A stretch of DNA of 41,702 nucleotides from Bacteroidota bacterium (GTDB lineage: Bacteria; Bacteroidota; Rhodothermia; Rhodothermales; UBA10348). The stretch covers positions 1-41,702 of the forward strand of contig JADFHF010000032.1 in assembly GCA_022567305.1 (NCBI GenBank). Reading direction: 5' to 3'. Made by a program: the position numbers and the translations under genes. A model generated the notes under the pieces. That model was not told the origin of the DNA and ran no database searches. It saw nothing but the letters and a program-made list of their open reading frames with translations. Positions 1 through 6,606 of this stretch are shown piece by piece (positions within the stretch are counted from its first letter, which is position 1; each line of letters begins with the position of its first letter).

Positions 1-133
1 GCTTCCCCGACTGCTGGGCACTCGACGAATTTGCTTTGAACTGAACTGTGTCGCCCTTTCCGGGTCCCCTCGAAACCTTACGAGTAACGCTTGATCCCGG
101 CTTTGCCTTACCTGATACACGTTTCTTTGCCAT
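1..133 (-). CDS. Small basic protein, 3' end cut by window edge
   Basis: The first 44 residues are visible and the frame runs off the left edge without a stop. The start ATG follows GGAGAAGAGTC, a good ribosome binding site. The sequence begins MAKKRVSGKAKPG and is rich in Lys, Arg, Gly and Ser, so it should be disordered and strongly positive. It resembles in character the tiny basic proteins at 21.4-22.0 kb. No family is recognised. It is last in the leftward operon as far as the window shows. Confidence 0.55.
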   Translation of the reverse strand, partial: MAKKRVSGKAKPGSSVTRKVSRGPGKGDTVQFKANSSSAQQSGK

Positions 134-197
134 GACTCTTCTCCATGTGGGGTTGATATCAACAAGAGTGGGATCGTACCAGAGCACCAAACGCCGG

Positions 198-356
198 TCA
201 AGTCAGGTTGACATGTATTGTGATATCCTCTGACGCTCCTTCATCTTGATCTAGTAATCCGTTAAGAAGTGAGTCGATGTACCGATGAAGCGATTCTCGT
301 GAAAGAACGCATGGTGGTTCACCACTCTCGTCGCTTAAAAGAAATAACTCGCTCAT
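198..356 (-). CDS. Small acidic hypothetical protein (52 aa)
   Basis: A 52-residue ORF starts at ATG after GAAGGAGTTGTGCTG, with AAGGAG well placed. It begins MSELFLLSDES and ends in a Glu/Asp-rich stretch followed by ITIHVNLT. It lies in line with the leftward operon, between the basic partial gene and the 105-aa gene. It has no recognisable domain, and its coding status rests on the ribosome binding site, position and codon pattern. Confidence 0.5.
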   Translation of the reverse strand: MSELFLLSDESGEPPCVLSRESLHRYIDSLLNGLLDQDEGASEDITIHVNLT

Positions 357-385
357 CAGCACAACTCCTTCGATGGTTGCAGTAG

Positions 386-703
386 CTACTCCTGGGGGGG
401 TTCGGTGCCCGGTAGCTGCGGGTGTGAATCCGGGCCGATTGGCGTCGGCGCGGTGTGGTCGCTGACCCGCAGCCCATATCCGATATCGCTATGGCAGAGG
501 AATTGATTCTTTTTCTTTTTCACCACCGTAGCATGGGTAATGCTGAATTTGAATTGAGCCTCGGATTCCGGAGCCTTCTGTTCCTTGAAGACGTCGTAGG
601 CATCCTCGATCATGTTCTCAATTCGATCCCAGTTATCCGCCAATAGCGCGGACACGTCCTTCTGTGCTTTCACCAACAGCGCGTCACTCGTTAACTTGTC
701 CAT
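386..703 (-). CDS. Phage hypothetical protein (105 aa)
   Basis: The start is set at the second of two close ATGs (MDKLTSD), because GGAG lies 7 nt before it and only 2 nt before the first. The N-terminal half is predicted helical (KDVSALLADNWDRIENMIED). The middle has alternating strand-like residues (FKFSITHATV) and a basic KKKK patch. The C-terminal tail is Pro/Gly-rich and probably disordered. The layout of helix, then strands, then a Pro-rich tail matches a family of phage early proteins of unknown role that I recall only loosely. It overlaps the upstream gene by 20 bp, so translation is probably coupled. Confidence 0.7.
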   Translation of the reverse strand: MDKLTSDALLVKAQKDVSALLADNWDRIENMIEDAYDVFKEQKAPESEAQFKFSITHATVVKKKKNQFLCHSDIGYGLRVSDHTAPTPIGPDSHPQLPGTEPPQE

Positions 704-1049
704 CTGCATTCTCCTTTTCTGTTTCTTCTTTCTCCTCGTATGCCAACATAGCGTCGGCCTGAACGTAACAGCAATGAGTCAATTTTTCCGGGCTGAGACT
801 ACTGATTTGGTTATTCGCCATTAGGCCGTTCATCGCTGCCTTGGCGAACTTACGTCGTCTATCAGCTCGACGAACCCTGTCGTTCATCATGTGGGCGCCA
901 TCACTGTGAGCGTCGTTAATTATTCCCCCTATGGCAACCAATGTCTGATTTGCGATATGACTAGGCGTTCCATGGTCGGCACTGAAAATCGGATTCAGAA
1001 CCTCTTTGAGTCTACCCATGTATGACGGTGTTTTATTATCCTGTTCCAT
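684..1049 (-). CDS. Phage hypothetical protein (121 aa)
   Basis: The start at MEQDNKTPS is chosen because AAAAGGAGAAAGAATT precedes it; an upstream in-frame extension has no comparable site. The segment from about residue 65 (RRADRRRKFAKAAMNGLMAN) to about 108 (ADAMLAYEEKEE) matches a common pattern in short phage proteins. In those, an AAMxGLLAN motif is followed by a helix ending in ADAML. Their function is unknown. The C-terminus is Glu-rich. It overlaps the next gene downstream and follows the 67-aa Cys protein upstream. Confidence 0.7.
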   Translation of the reverse strand: MEQDNKTPSYMGRLKEVLNPIFSADHGTPSHIANQTLVAIGGIINDAHSDGAHMMNDRVRRADRRRKFAKAAMNGLMANNQISSLSPEKLTHCCYVQADAMLAYEEKEETEKENADGQVNE

Positions 1050-1083
1050 AATTCTTTCTCCTTTTCTGTTTGCTGCACCTTGC

Positions 1084-1287
1084 TTAAAACTGCCAGAGAT
1101 CACACTTCAGGCAGACCCGGCCGCTGATGTATCCATACTTCCATTTGTGAACACATCCGTTGCTTATCTCTAGCGCCGCGAACTGTCCGGCCTGCCGCTT
1201 TTTATCGCGCTCATGTTCACGCGCGTTGGCGTCTTCGACCCACTGGGCGATCTTATCGTCATGACTGGCGGTTGGCTGATAGATCAT
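1084..1287 (-). CDS. Small Cys-containing hypothetical protein (67 aa)
   Basis: It begins MIYQPTASHDDK after a GGTGCAGGA site. The N-terminal part is a charged helix (residues 10-40). The last 25 residues hold C45, C59 and C62 with nearby His (GCVHKWKY...RVCLKCDLW), which could bind one zinc ion as a half ribbon. It lies in the leftward operon with short spacing on both sides. Function is unknown. Confidence 0.6.
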   Translation of the reverse strand: MIYQPTASHDDKIAQWVEDANAREHERDKKRQAGQFAALEISNGCVHKWKYGYISGRVCLKCDLWQF

Positions 1288-1309
1288 TCCTGCACCTTAC
1301 CTGTCCTGC

Positions 1310-1555
1310 CTAAAACAATTCCTGCTGCCATACTACCTTGGTCTGAGGCGTCAGGATGCCGTGACGCTTGACCACCATGCACGACTCTATGGCTTTCTCC
1401 CTGGCGTATTTGTATGCTGCCGGAGCCGAAGCGAAGAGTACGGTCGCCCCCTGTTCGCCGAAATATTCGGACCAAGTGCGGGGGAACGTTGCTACTTCAT
1501 CACCGCCCTTATCCTGATACGGCACCATAATCATGTACTTGGGTTTCTCACTCAT
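1310..1555 (-). CDS. Hypothetical protein (81 aa)
   Basis: ATG follows GAGGAGATCAGA, a strong site. The product is a compact alpha/beta-looking protein, with a first strand YMIMVPY, a helix with ARG/LYS-rich face around SAPAAYKYAREKAIES and a C-terminal TKVVWQQELF. No family is recognised. It belongs to the run of small accessory genes at the distal end of the leftward operon. Confidence 0.6.
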   Translation of the reverse strand: MSEKPKYMIMVPYQDKGGDEVATFPRTWSEYFGEQGATVLFASAPAAYKYAREKAIESCMVVKRHGILTPQTKVVWQQELF

Positions 1556-1629
1556 TCTGATCTCCTCGTTGCTGCACCTTCAGTTAAATGCGACATTCTC
1601 CACATATTTCCGTGGATGTCCAGCGGAAT

Positions 1630-1848
1630 TCACTTCGTTTCGGACAGTGATTTTATCACCCCGGCCTGCATATCCACCCGCCACCAGTTGTGTGTAGGCA
1701 CTAATTCCCCTTTCGGGAGAACGTTGATTTCGATGGTGTCGTCACGCAGGTATACCCAGATGCAATGGCCTTCATCAGTTTCGAACTTGACTCCGTTGAA
1801 TGCCTCCTTCAACACCAATGTGTTATCTTCCATAACTTCGATTTTCAT
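1630..1848 (-). CDS. Hypothetical beta-rich protein (72 aa)
   Basis: AAAAGGAGGATATGATGT precedes the ATG, one of the best ribosome binding sites in this arm. The sequence alternates hydrophobic and charged residues (MKIEVMEDNTLVLKE, HCIWVYLRDDTIEINVL), which suggests a small all-beta protein. It has no recognised domain. The preceding gene ends 39 bp upstream. Confidence 0.6.
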   Translation of the reverse strand: MKIEVMEDNTLVLKEAFNGVKFETDEGHCIWVYLRDDTIEINVLPKGELVPTHNWWRVDMQAGVIKSLSETK

Positions 1849-1887
1849 ACATCATATCCTCCTTTTTCTCATTTTTACGAAACGCTC

Positions 1888-2058
1888 TCATACGCGCTGT
1901 GAGACGTCGCAGATTCCGGACGTCCTAGTGCCGGTATTCCCCGTTTGATCCAGCCCGGCCGTGCGTGGTGAGCAGGAATCCACTGATTTGTCCTGTTTCC
2001 ACCACCACGGTCCTCGGCTGGACAGATCCTTGACTCGGTAAATCCATTTAGGGTGCAT
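1888..2058 (-). CDS. Short hypothetical protein (56 aa)
   Basis: The ATG lies 1 nt after the stop of the DUF1643 gene (TATTAAAATG), so it could be translated by coupling; its own ribosome binding site is weak. The product begins MHPKWIYRVKDLSSRG and has a Trp triplet (PWWWK) before a Ser/Thr/Gly-rich C-terminus. No family is recognised. The case rests on continuity with the operon and a natural-looking N-terminal half. Confidence 0.4.
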   Translation of the reverse strand: MHPKWIYRVKDLSSRGPWWWKQDKSVDSCSPRTAGLDQTGNTGTRTSGICDVSQRV

Positions 2059-2059
2059 T

Positions 2060-2578
2060 TTAATACCTGAATTCAGTCATCTCGGTCTTGTGCGGCAAAT
2101 ACAACGGGTGCTTTGGATGACCATCCTTCGTGGTACCCATGCAAAAGACGGGTCGGGGAAGTAGGTTCAGCACGGCTTCAGGCCGGTCCCGGTGTCTCGG
2201 GGCGTCGTCCCCGTGCATACCCCAGGCCACAATGATGTCATCGGTCACGAGTACCTGCCTCCGGATCCATGCGTTGTTCTCGGGGCCGATTGGATCCCCG
2301 ACTACCCTTATCTTCTCTGGATACGGGGACCGGATAGCGAACAGGTTCACGAACACGACTGCACCGTAACCCCACAGCTTGGCGAACTTGATGCCCTTTC
2401 GATTCGTAGGGTCATCCTTCTCGGCGTCGGCTGTGGACGGGTTGAGCAACACGAACAGTAGACGGGGGAGGCTGTCATCCCATTCGCGGATCAGCGTATA
2501 GCGCCAGGTCCAGCATGGGGAGAAGTCAGCCGATCGCTTCATCACGGATCCGGGTAGGAGTGGGAGCTGTTCAGACAT
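2060..2578 (-). CDS. DUF1643 family protein
   Basis: The 172-residue product carries the family's hallmark LLFVLLNPSTADA near residue 43. This is followed by DPTNRKGIKFAKLWGYG, VNLFAIRSP, the DPIGPENN stretch and a C-terminal region with CMGTTKDGHPKHPLYLP. DUF1643 proteins occur in many phages and bacteria and have no settled biochemical role. The start ATG is preceded by AGAGGATTGAG and overlaps the end of the ASCH-like gene by 8 bp, so the two are probably co-translated. Length and motifs match a complete family member. Confidence 0.9.
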   Translation of the reverse strand: MSEQLPLLPGSVMKRSADFSPCWTWRYTLIREWDDSLPRLLFVLLNPSTADAEKDDPTNRKGIKFAKLWGYGAVVFVNLFAIRSPYPEKIRVVGDPIGPENNAWIRRQVLVTDDIIVAWGMHGDDAPRHRDRPEAVLNLLPRPVFCMGTTKDGHPKHPLYLPHKTEMTEFRY

Positions 2579-3374
2579 TCTCAATCCTCTTGTATTTGAT
2601 GACCCGCACCCAGTCGTTGTTCTTCCACGGGAAGCCGTTCTTGGCGTTGATGGAGTCCCAGAGGTCTTGGTATGCCCGCCATGCTCGAGCGTGACAGACC
2701 TTTGCCGACCCGTGCATAATTCCGCCCCAGTGTGAGTTGCGAGTTGATGATTCTATGCCCTCTGCGATAGCCCCGGCATCGTCGATGTCCTGGATTCTTT
2801 CGACCCGCACGTCCAGCACTTCGAACCATGCGCGAGCCGCCCACTTCGGCATGAACATTGGCGACTGCCACGGGAAGTCCCGATCCTCACGGCAGCCCCA
2901 GTCGCCGTCAGCGGCATAGACGACGTGCCAGGGCATATGATCGTACCCATCGCCACGGCTGTCTTCTGCCGACTTCGGTACGAATGTAGCAAATGAGACC
3001 ACATCGGATCCTTCCAGCGGATACTCGTAGGATGGGTGAGCCCATTTGGTTGCCTGCCACGTTTCTTTCTGGTAGATGCGACTTCCGGGGCCGCCGTATG
3101 GAGCGGATAGTCTCACGCGTCCCGCTTCCAGATAATCTTTGATCCATATATAATGACCAAAGCCCTCTGGTCCGCTTCTCCATGCCTGACCTAGATCAGA
3201 GCCGTCGAGTTGGATGTCTTCTCCATGTCTTCCGCAAATATATTCGATCAGTTCCAGATCCACCTTCTTCACCAGCCTTCTCGTCTCCGTCTTTCGGCCC
3301 TCGAGATTGGCTCTCACCATCTCCGCCTTGAATAGTAGTCCGTGGTCTTTCATCTCATGATTCTTTGAGTGCAT
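2571..3374 (-). CDS. ASCH/PUA-like phage protein
   Basis: The 267-residue protein follows the plan of phage ASCH-like proteins. It has an N-terminal LLFKAEMVRANLEGRKTETRR, a central YQKETW, a segment MFMPKWAARAWFEVLDVRVERIQD and a C-terminal LWDSINAKNGFPW ending in VRVIKYKRI. ASCH folds resemble PUA domains and are thought to bind RNA or modified nucleotides, but phage members are mostly uncharacterised. The start is uncertain: an ATG seven codons further in (MKDHGLL) also fits the family. The gene overlaps its neighbours on both sides. Confidence 0.82.
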   Translation of the reverse strand: MHSKNHEMKDHGLLFKAEMVRANLEGRKTETRRLVKKVDLELIEYICGRHGEDIQLDGSDLGQAWRSGPEGFGHYIWIKDYLEAGRVRLSAPYGGPGSRIYQKETWQATKWAHPSYEYPLEGSDVVSFATFVPKSAEDSRGDGYDHMPWHVVYAADGDWGCREDRDFPWQSPMFMPKWAARAWFEVLDVRVERIQDIDDAGAIAEGIESSTRNSHWGGIMHGSAKVCHARAWRAYQDLWDSINAKNGFPWKNNDWVRVIKYKRIENV

Positions 3375-3729
3375 TAGCCTTTAGTTCCTTCCTAGCGTCC
3401 TCAGTCGTCTCGCCGAAGCCTGCCGCGCTTTCCTGAAGGTTGACGAAATCAGGGTAAACAGCGCACATCATATTGCCATCCGGGAATACTCTCGACTCCG
3501 GACCGCCATGGCCAGGGCAGGCCAGGAACGGAACATAGCCGCTGTACTTCCCGTCCATCCGCTGGATTTCTCCTGTGAATCCATTACGAAATGTCTGGCA
3601 CGGAGTAGGTCTTCCGTAGGCGGGCTCATCGCAGAACCCTGCCGGCAGGCCGCCGCACCACATAGGCACCGAGCAGGCACCGATGCCATCTTCGTTTAGT
3701 TTTTTATGTTTTTCTGAGCAGCACGACAT
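3355..3729 (-). CDS. Cys-rich hypothetical protein (124 aa)
   Basis: The product holds eight cysteines, several in the first 45 residues (MSCCSEKHKK, GACSVPMWCGG, FCDEPAYG, PCQTF) and later at about residues 71 and 89. The spacing suggests one or two metal sites rather than export disulfides, because there is no signal peptide. A GFCDEPAYG motif is shared with short phage proteins of unknown role that I recall only loosely. It ends inside the ASCH-like gene. Confidence 0.65.
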   Translation of the reverse strand: MSCCSEKHKKLNEDGIGACSVPMWCGGLPAGFCDEPAYGRPTPCQTFRNGFTGEIQRMDGKYSGYVPFLACPGHGGPESRVFPDGNMMCAVYPDFVNLQESAAGFGETTEDARKELKANALKES

Positions 3730-3732
3730 GAT

Positions 3733-4158
3733 TCATCCCTCCGGGTATTTCTTTTCGAGCCATTTCCATGTGTAGTCCATCACCGAGCTGGTGATCCTGA
3801 TCTCCTCGTTGTCGTCGTTGACGACCGGACCATTCGGCTCGAACCGCATGAACTTGAACTTCTGCGCCAGATCCTTGACGCGCCATCCCGACTGCAGGAG
3901 AAGGGATACTGACCGGGAGTAGGCGTCACACAGCCCGGACGCAGTCGATCCCTCCTTCGCCATCTCGATGAAGAGTTCTCCGATACGTCCGTCGCCGAAG
4001 AACCCGATCGTGATATAGATGTCGACCGGATCCTCTTCGCCCTGGACGGCGATCTCGAGGTGATGAACCTTTCCTGGGCGCGTATGCGGAAGCCGTTCAC
4101 GTTGGTGGACGATGGGCTCGCTCTCGCCGGGGCCGGGCTTGTTATCATTAACCACCAT
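3733..4158 (-). CDS. Stand-alone TSCPD-domain protein (NrdJ C-terminal-like)
   Basis: The whole 141-residue protein matches the C-terminal TSCPD domain of adenosylcobalamin-dependent (class II) ribonucleotide reductase. Landmarks are RERLPHTR at about 20, IYITIGFFGDGRIGELFI at about 47-64, MAKEGSTASGLCDAYS at 66-81, KFMRFEPNG at 102-110 and SSVMDYTWKWL at 124-134. In the enzyme this domain follows the catalytic barrel. Here no catalytic subunit is present in the window. The small protein could modulate a host NrdJ or act independently. It overlaps the upstream gene by 11 bp. Confidence 0.88.
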   Translation of the reverse strand: MVVNDNKPGPGESEPIVHQRERLPHTRPGKVHHLEIAVQGEEDPVDIYITIGFFGDGRIGELFIEMAKEGSTASGLCDAYSRSVSLLLQSGWRVKDLAQKFKFMRFEPNGPVVNDDNEEIRITSSVMDYTWKWLEKKYPEG

Positions 4159-4519
4159 CGGTCACCTCGTTTCCTTTAGGATTATTTGGGCAGGCACCAT
4201 GGGGACTTGTCTTTCCTCCGCTACGGGCAGGCCCCATCCAGCATCCGCATGCGTACGAGCAATCGCTTGTGCCGTGCTCGTTGGGGAAGTCGTGGGACCC
4301 GAACTTTTCGGTATCTACTGTCGGGGCGTGCTGCATACCGCTGTATTCGTACCAGATATCATGGCCCTGCTTCAGCCACGGACCCTCTTCTTCGTTCTTC
4401 TTTCGGAGCATGTCTTCTCGATGTTCTTGATCAGACGCCTCACAGTCCAGCGCCTCGCTGATAGTGCTGTATGTCTTGAAGCACCGTTCGCATTCGTATC
4501 CGCTAACAAACTTCGGCAT
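4148..4519 (-). CDS. Putative zinc-finger-containing hypothetical protein
   Basis: The N-terminal segment (residues 8-26) has YECERCFKTYSTISEALDC, a Cys pair followed by a third Cys in a finger-like arrangement. The middle is a charged helix (EHREDMLRKKNEEE). The C-terminal third has further cysteines (DCSYACGC, GAC) and ends in a Gly/Asn-rich tail. No defined family is recognised. GATCTCCTCC on the + strand gives a GGAGGAGATC site before the ATG. It overlaps genes at both ends. Confidence 0.65.
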   Translation of the reverse strand: MPKFVSGYECERCFKTYSTISEALDCEASDQEHREDMLRKKNEEEGPWLKQGHDIWYEYSGMQHAPTVDTEKFGSHDFPNEHGTSDCSYACGCWMGPARSGGKTSPHGACPNNPKGNEVTDGG

Positions 4520-5015
4520 TGATCTCCTCCTTCACGTGATACACGCTTATTATGGTTTTCTCAGGCTCGCCTTTCGCCGCCTTTTCCTGGGTGCACTCAG
4601 TGGATCTGACGACGATTTGTGGGTTATCATCTGCGAGTACTCCGCAAGTAACGAGTCCGTCAGTCGTCGCCTTTGTCGATAGATTGTCCAGGTCGGCCAG
4701 TCGTTTCCGTACCGAATGGAAAGCCAAACGAACTGGTGTAGTAATCGGCGGATGCGGCCACGGTCCCAGTGACTCATCTCCAGCAATCGATTCCACGTCG
4801 GCAGCCGGACGGGTATCTCGATCCTCAGAGCCAGCGATTCGTTTGGTTGGGCTGTCTGGTGCAATGTTTCCGCCTCTTGCGAATAATTCATCGAGGTCCC
4901 TTTCTGTTACGTGGTGTCTCATCTTGGAAACTCGTTCCATTTCTGGCCGTTGAACGTGCTTACCGACTCCCTTCTCGAGATACTTCCGTAGGTCATCTTC
5001 CGTCCATCGGGTCAT
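4503..5015 (-). CDS. RusA-like resolvase, frame carrying the C-terminal half
   Basis: The start is the ATG of an ATGA overlap with the DUF3820-like gene. From about residue 107 the protein reads VRLAFHSVRKRLADLDNL, then ATTDGLVTCGVLADDNPQIV and QEKAAKGEPEKTIISV. This is the C-terminal half of RusA Holliday-junction endonucleases, with the DxDN and DD acid motifs. The expected RusA N-terminal half is absent from this frame and is encoded in the overlapping frame at 4740-4891. Residues 1-50 (MTRWTEDDLRKYLEK...) look genuine but are not part of RusA. The gene may be a damaged resolvase, may need frameshifting, or may contain an assembly error. Confidence 0.6.
   Translation of the reverse strand: MTRWTEDDLRKYLEKGVGKHVQRPEMERVSKMRHHVTERDLDELFARGGNIAPDSPTKRIAGSEDRDTRPAADVESIAGDESLGPWPHPPITTPVRLAFHSVRKRLADLDNLSTKATTDGLVTCGVLADDNPQIVVRSTECTQEKAAKGEPEKTIISVYHVKEEINAEVC
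4740..4891 (-). other. RusA N-terminal half in an alternative reading frame
   Basis: This frame opens at an ATG preceded by AAAGGGACCTCG and reads through ALRIEIPVRLPTWNRLL and EMSHWDRGRIRRLLHQFV. That matches the RusA N-terminus, with a first strand, LPxxN, then HW followed by a basic helix. Beyond about 4740 the frame loses similarity, and the matching C-terminal half continues in the other frame. Moving from this frame to that one needs a net -1 shift. I see no canonical slippery heptamer at the junction. The two halves abut at the right distance for one protein, with a somewhat short linker. Confidence 0.5.
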
Positions 5016-5209
5016 TCCCAGATCCCGTCCGGGTGATCCTTCATGAGAGCGTCCATGTTCTCCCTGATGTACCGATGAACCGGCGAACTGAAGTCCCGGT
5101 CGAGGCCATGCGTCCACAAGTAGTGGAAGTAGTCAGCCGGTACATCCTCCATCTTCCGACCCTTATATTTGCCGAAGGGCATTGGGGATTGGTCTGTTAG
5201 TTTATCCAT
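5012..5209 (-). CDS. DUF3820-like protein (65 aa)
   Basis: The core MPFGKYKGRKMEDVPADYFHYLW (residues 10-32) is the signature of the small DUF3820/ExoX-C-like domain found alone in phages and at the ends of some exonucleases. Residues 33-60 form a helix with basic and acidic faces. The function is not established, and a nucleic-acid role is only suggested by its usual partners. Here it follows the helicase with a 13-bp overlap and precedes the RusA-like gene with an ATGA overlap. Confidence 0.85.
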   Translation of the reverse strand: MDKLTDQSPMPFGKYKGRKMEDVPADYFHYLWTHGLDRDFSSPVHRYIRENMDALMKDHPDGIWE

Positions 5210-6543
5210 GCGAGGTCTGCCTGTTCCTCTCCGGTCGTGAACCGACCAATGGTTTTAGCGAACGTCATCATGAGTTCGCCGATTGCTGCATTCCGATTCT
5301 TTGCGATCTCCGCCATGGTCCTCGTGTTACCGGAGAATCGTTCACCGTCGAGTTCCAGATCCTGGTACAAGAAAATGACCTGGTTCGCATCCTGTTCCAG
5401 AGAGCCTGATCCGTGAAGGTCGCTTAGTCTCGGTCGGCGGGACTTGCCCTTGTGGTCTGTGTATTCTGGGCCACGAGTGAACTGGCAGAGTACGTTTACG
5501 GGAAGGCCCGTCTCTTTGGCTGTCGACGTGATGGCGTTGGACCATGCAGAGATTCGCTCACGTTCATTTTTGCTGTCACTCGACGTCTGACGGATCGCCT
5601 GAATGTAGTCGAGCCAGATGATGTCGAGGTCATCGGAGTTGTCCCATATCCAGGCGAGCACTTGCGAAATGCTTTTACTTGTGTCGGTGATCTTGATTGG
5701 CAGTTCGCATAGCCTTTCCCCGCAACGCTGGAACCGATCGATATCCTGATCGGTGCAATGCCCGTTAATCCAATCCGCCCAGTTAATTTTCAGCTCATCG
5801 ATGATGTGTTTGGTCCGGAGTTCTTCTTCAGACATCTCGAGCGAAATTATCCCGACCTTGTATCCTTCTTTCCCTTCAAACAGGGATTCGTTGCACATCC
5901 AGGTCGTCTTGCCTTGTCCTGGCCGGCCGGCAATGATGTTCATGTTTCGTACGCGGTATCCAGACAGCTTGCGCTGGAATGCCAGCCATCGCGATGGTAT
6001 GCCGATGAATCCAGTGCCCTGGGCCGTCCGTAGCATCTTGGCGGCATTCCGTACTGTTTCGATCGGAGTCTTTCTGCGGACCTCGCGGACATCTAGGCTG
6101 TTCATGAATACCTGAGACCGACCCGTGATCTCGCCGGCGAGTATTTCCTCGTAAGCGAGCTGTTCCATCTCTCGGAAATGGGAGATCATCGCCCGCTTGT
6201 TATATTTTTCCTTGATGATCTGGAGGTGGTAGAGCGCATGCTCTTTCGTCGGACAACTGTCCATCAATTTGTCGATGAAAATCGAACCTCCGACGCTGTC
6301 GAGTTTGCTCGTAGTTCGAAGCCGATCAGTGACAGTGATTATGTCTATGACCTGGCGCACCTGGTGCATGTTGGCCATTACTTCCCAGACTATTCGATGG
6401 GACGGGACGTAGAACCATTCGGGTTGGGTGCCGTACTCGACGGCCATGTTCATGATCTTGATTGAGTCCAGCATCACTGCGCCGAGAAAACTTGACTCTG
6501 CGCCTTCGCTGTAAGGCGGCACTCGATCGTGTCTTCCCGGCAT
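5197..6543 (-). CDS. dnaB: Replicative DNA helicase, DnaB family
   Basis: The 448-residue protein has both DnaB regions. The N-terminal helical domain runs from YSEGAESSFLGAVML to about residue 115. The RecA-like motor has Walker A GRPGQGKT at about 206-213, EMSEEELR after the switch strand and Walker B DIIWLDYIQ near 310. A later stretch LSDLHGSGSLEQDANQVIFLYQD matches motif H4. The start MPGRHDRV follows GGGGGGAGATC; the longer in-frame extension is rejected. It should unwind DNA at the phage fork and load a primase. No primase or polymerase was seen in the window, so those may be supplied by the host. Confidence 0.95.
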   Translation of the reverse strand: MPGRHDRVPPYSEGAESSFLGAVMLDSIKIMNMAVEYGTQPEWFYVPSHRIVWEVMANMHQVRQVIDIITVTDRLRTTSKLDSVGGSIFIDKLMDSCPTKEHALYHLQIIKEKYNKRAMISHFREMEQLAYEEILAGEITGRSQVFMNSLDVREVRRKTPIETVRNAAKMLRTAQGTGFIGIPSRWLAFQRKLSGYRVRNMNIIAGRPGQGKTTWMCNESLFEGKEGYKVGIISLEMSEEELRTKHIIDELKINWADWINGHCTDQDIDRFQRCGERLCELPIKITDTSKSISQVLAWIWDNSDDLDIIWLDYIQAIRQTSSDSKNERERISAWSNAITSTAKETGLPVNVLCQFTRGPEYTDHKGKSRRPRLSDLHGSGSLEQDANQVIFLYQDLELDGERFSGNTRTMAEIAKNRNAAIGELMMTFAKTIGRFTTGEEQADLAWIN

Positions 6544-6606
6544 GATCTCCCCCCATGCAGGCGCTGACCGGGAATGCACCCGGCCAGCGCGTAAACCCAC
6601 CCGCTG

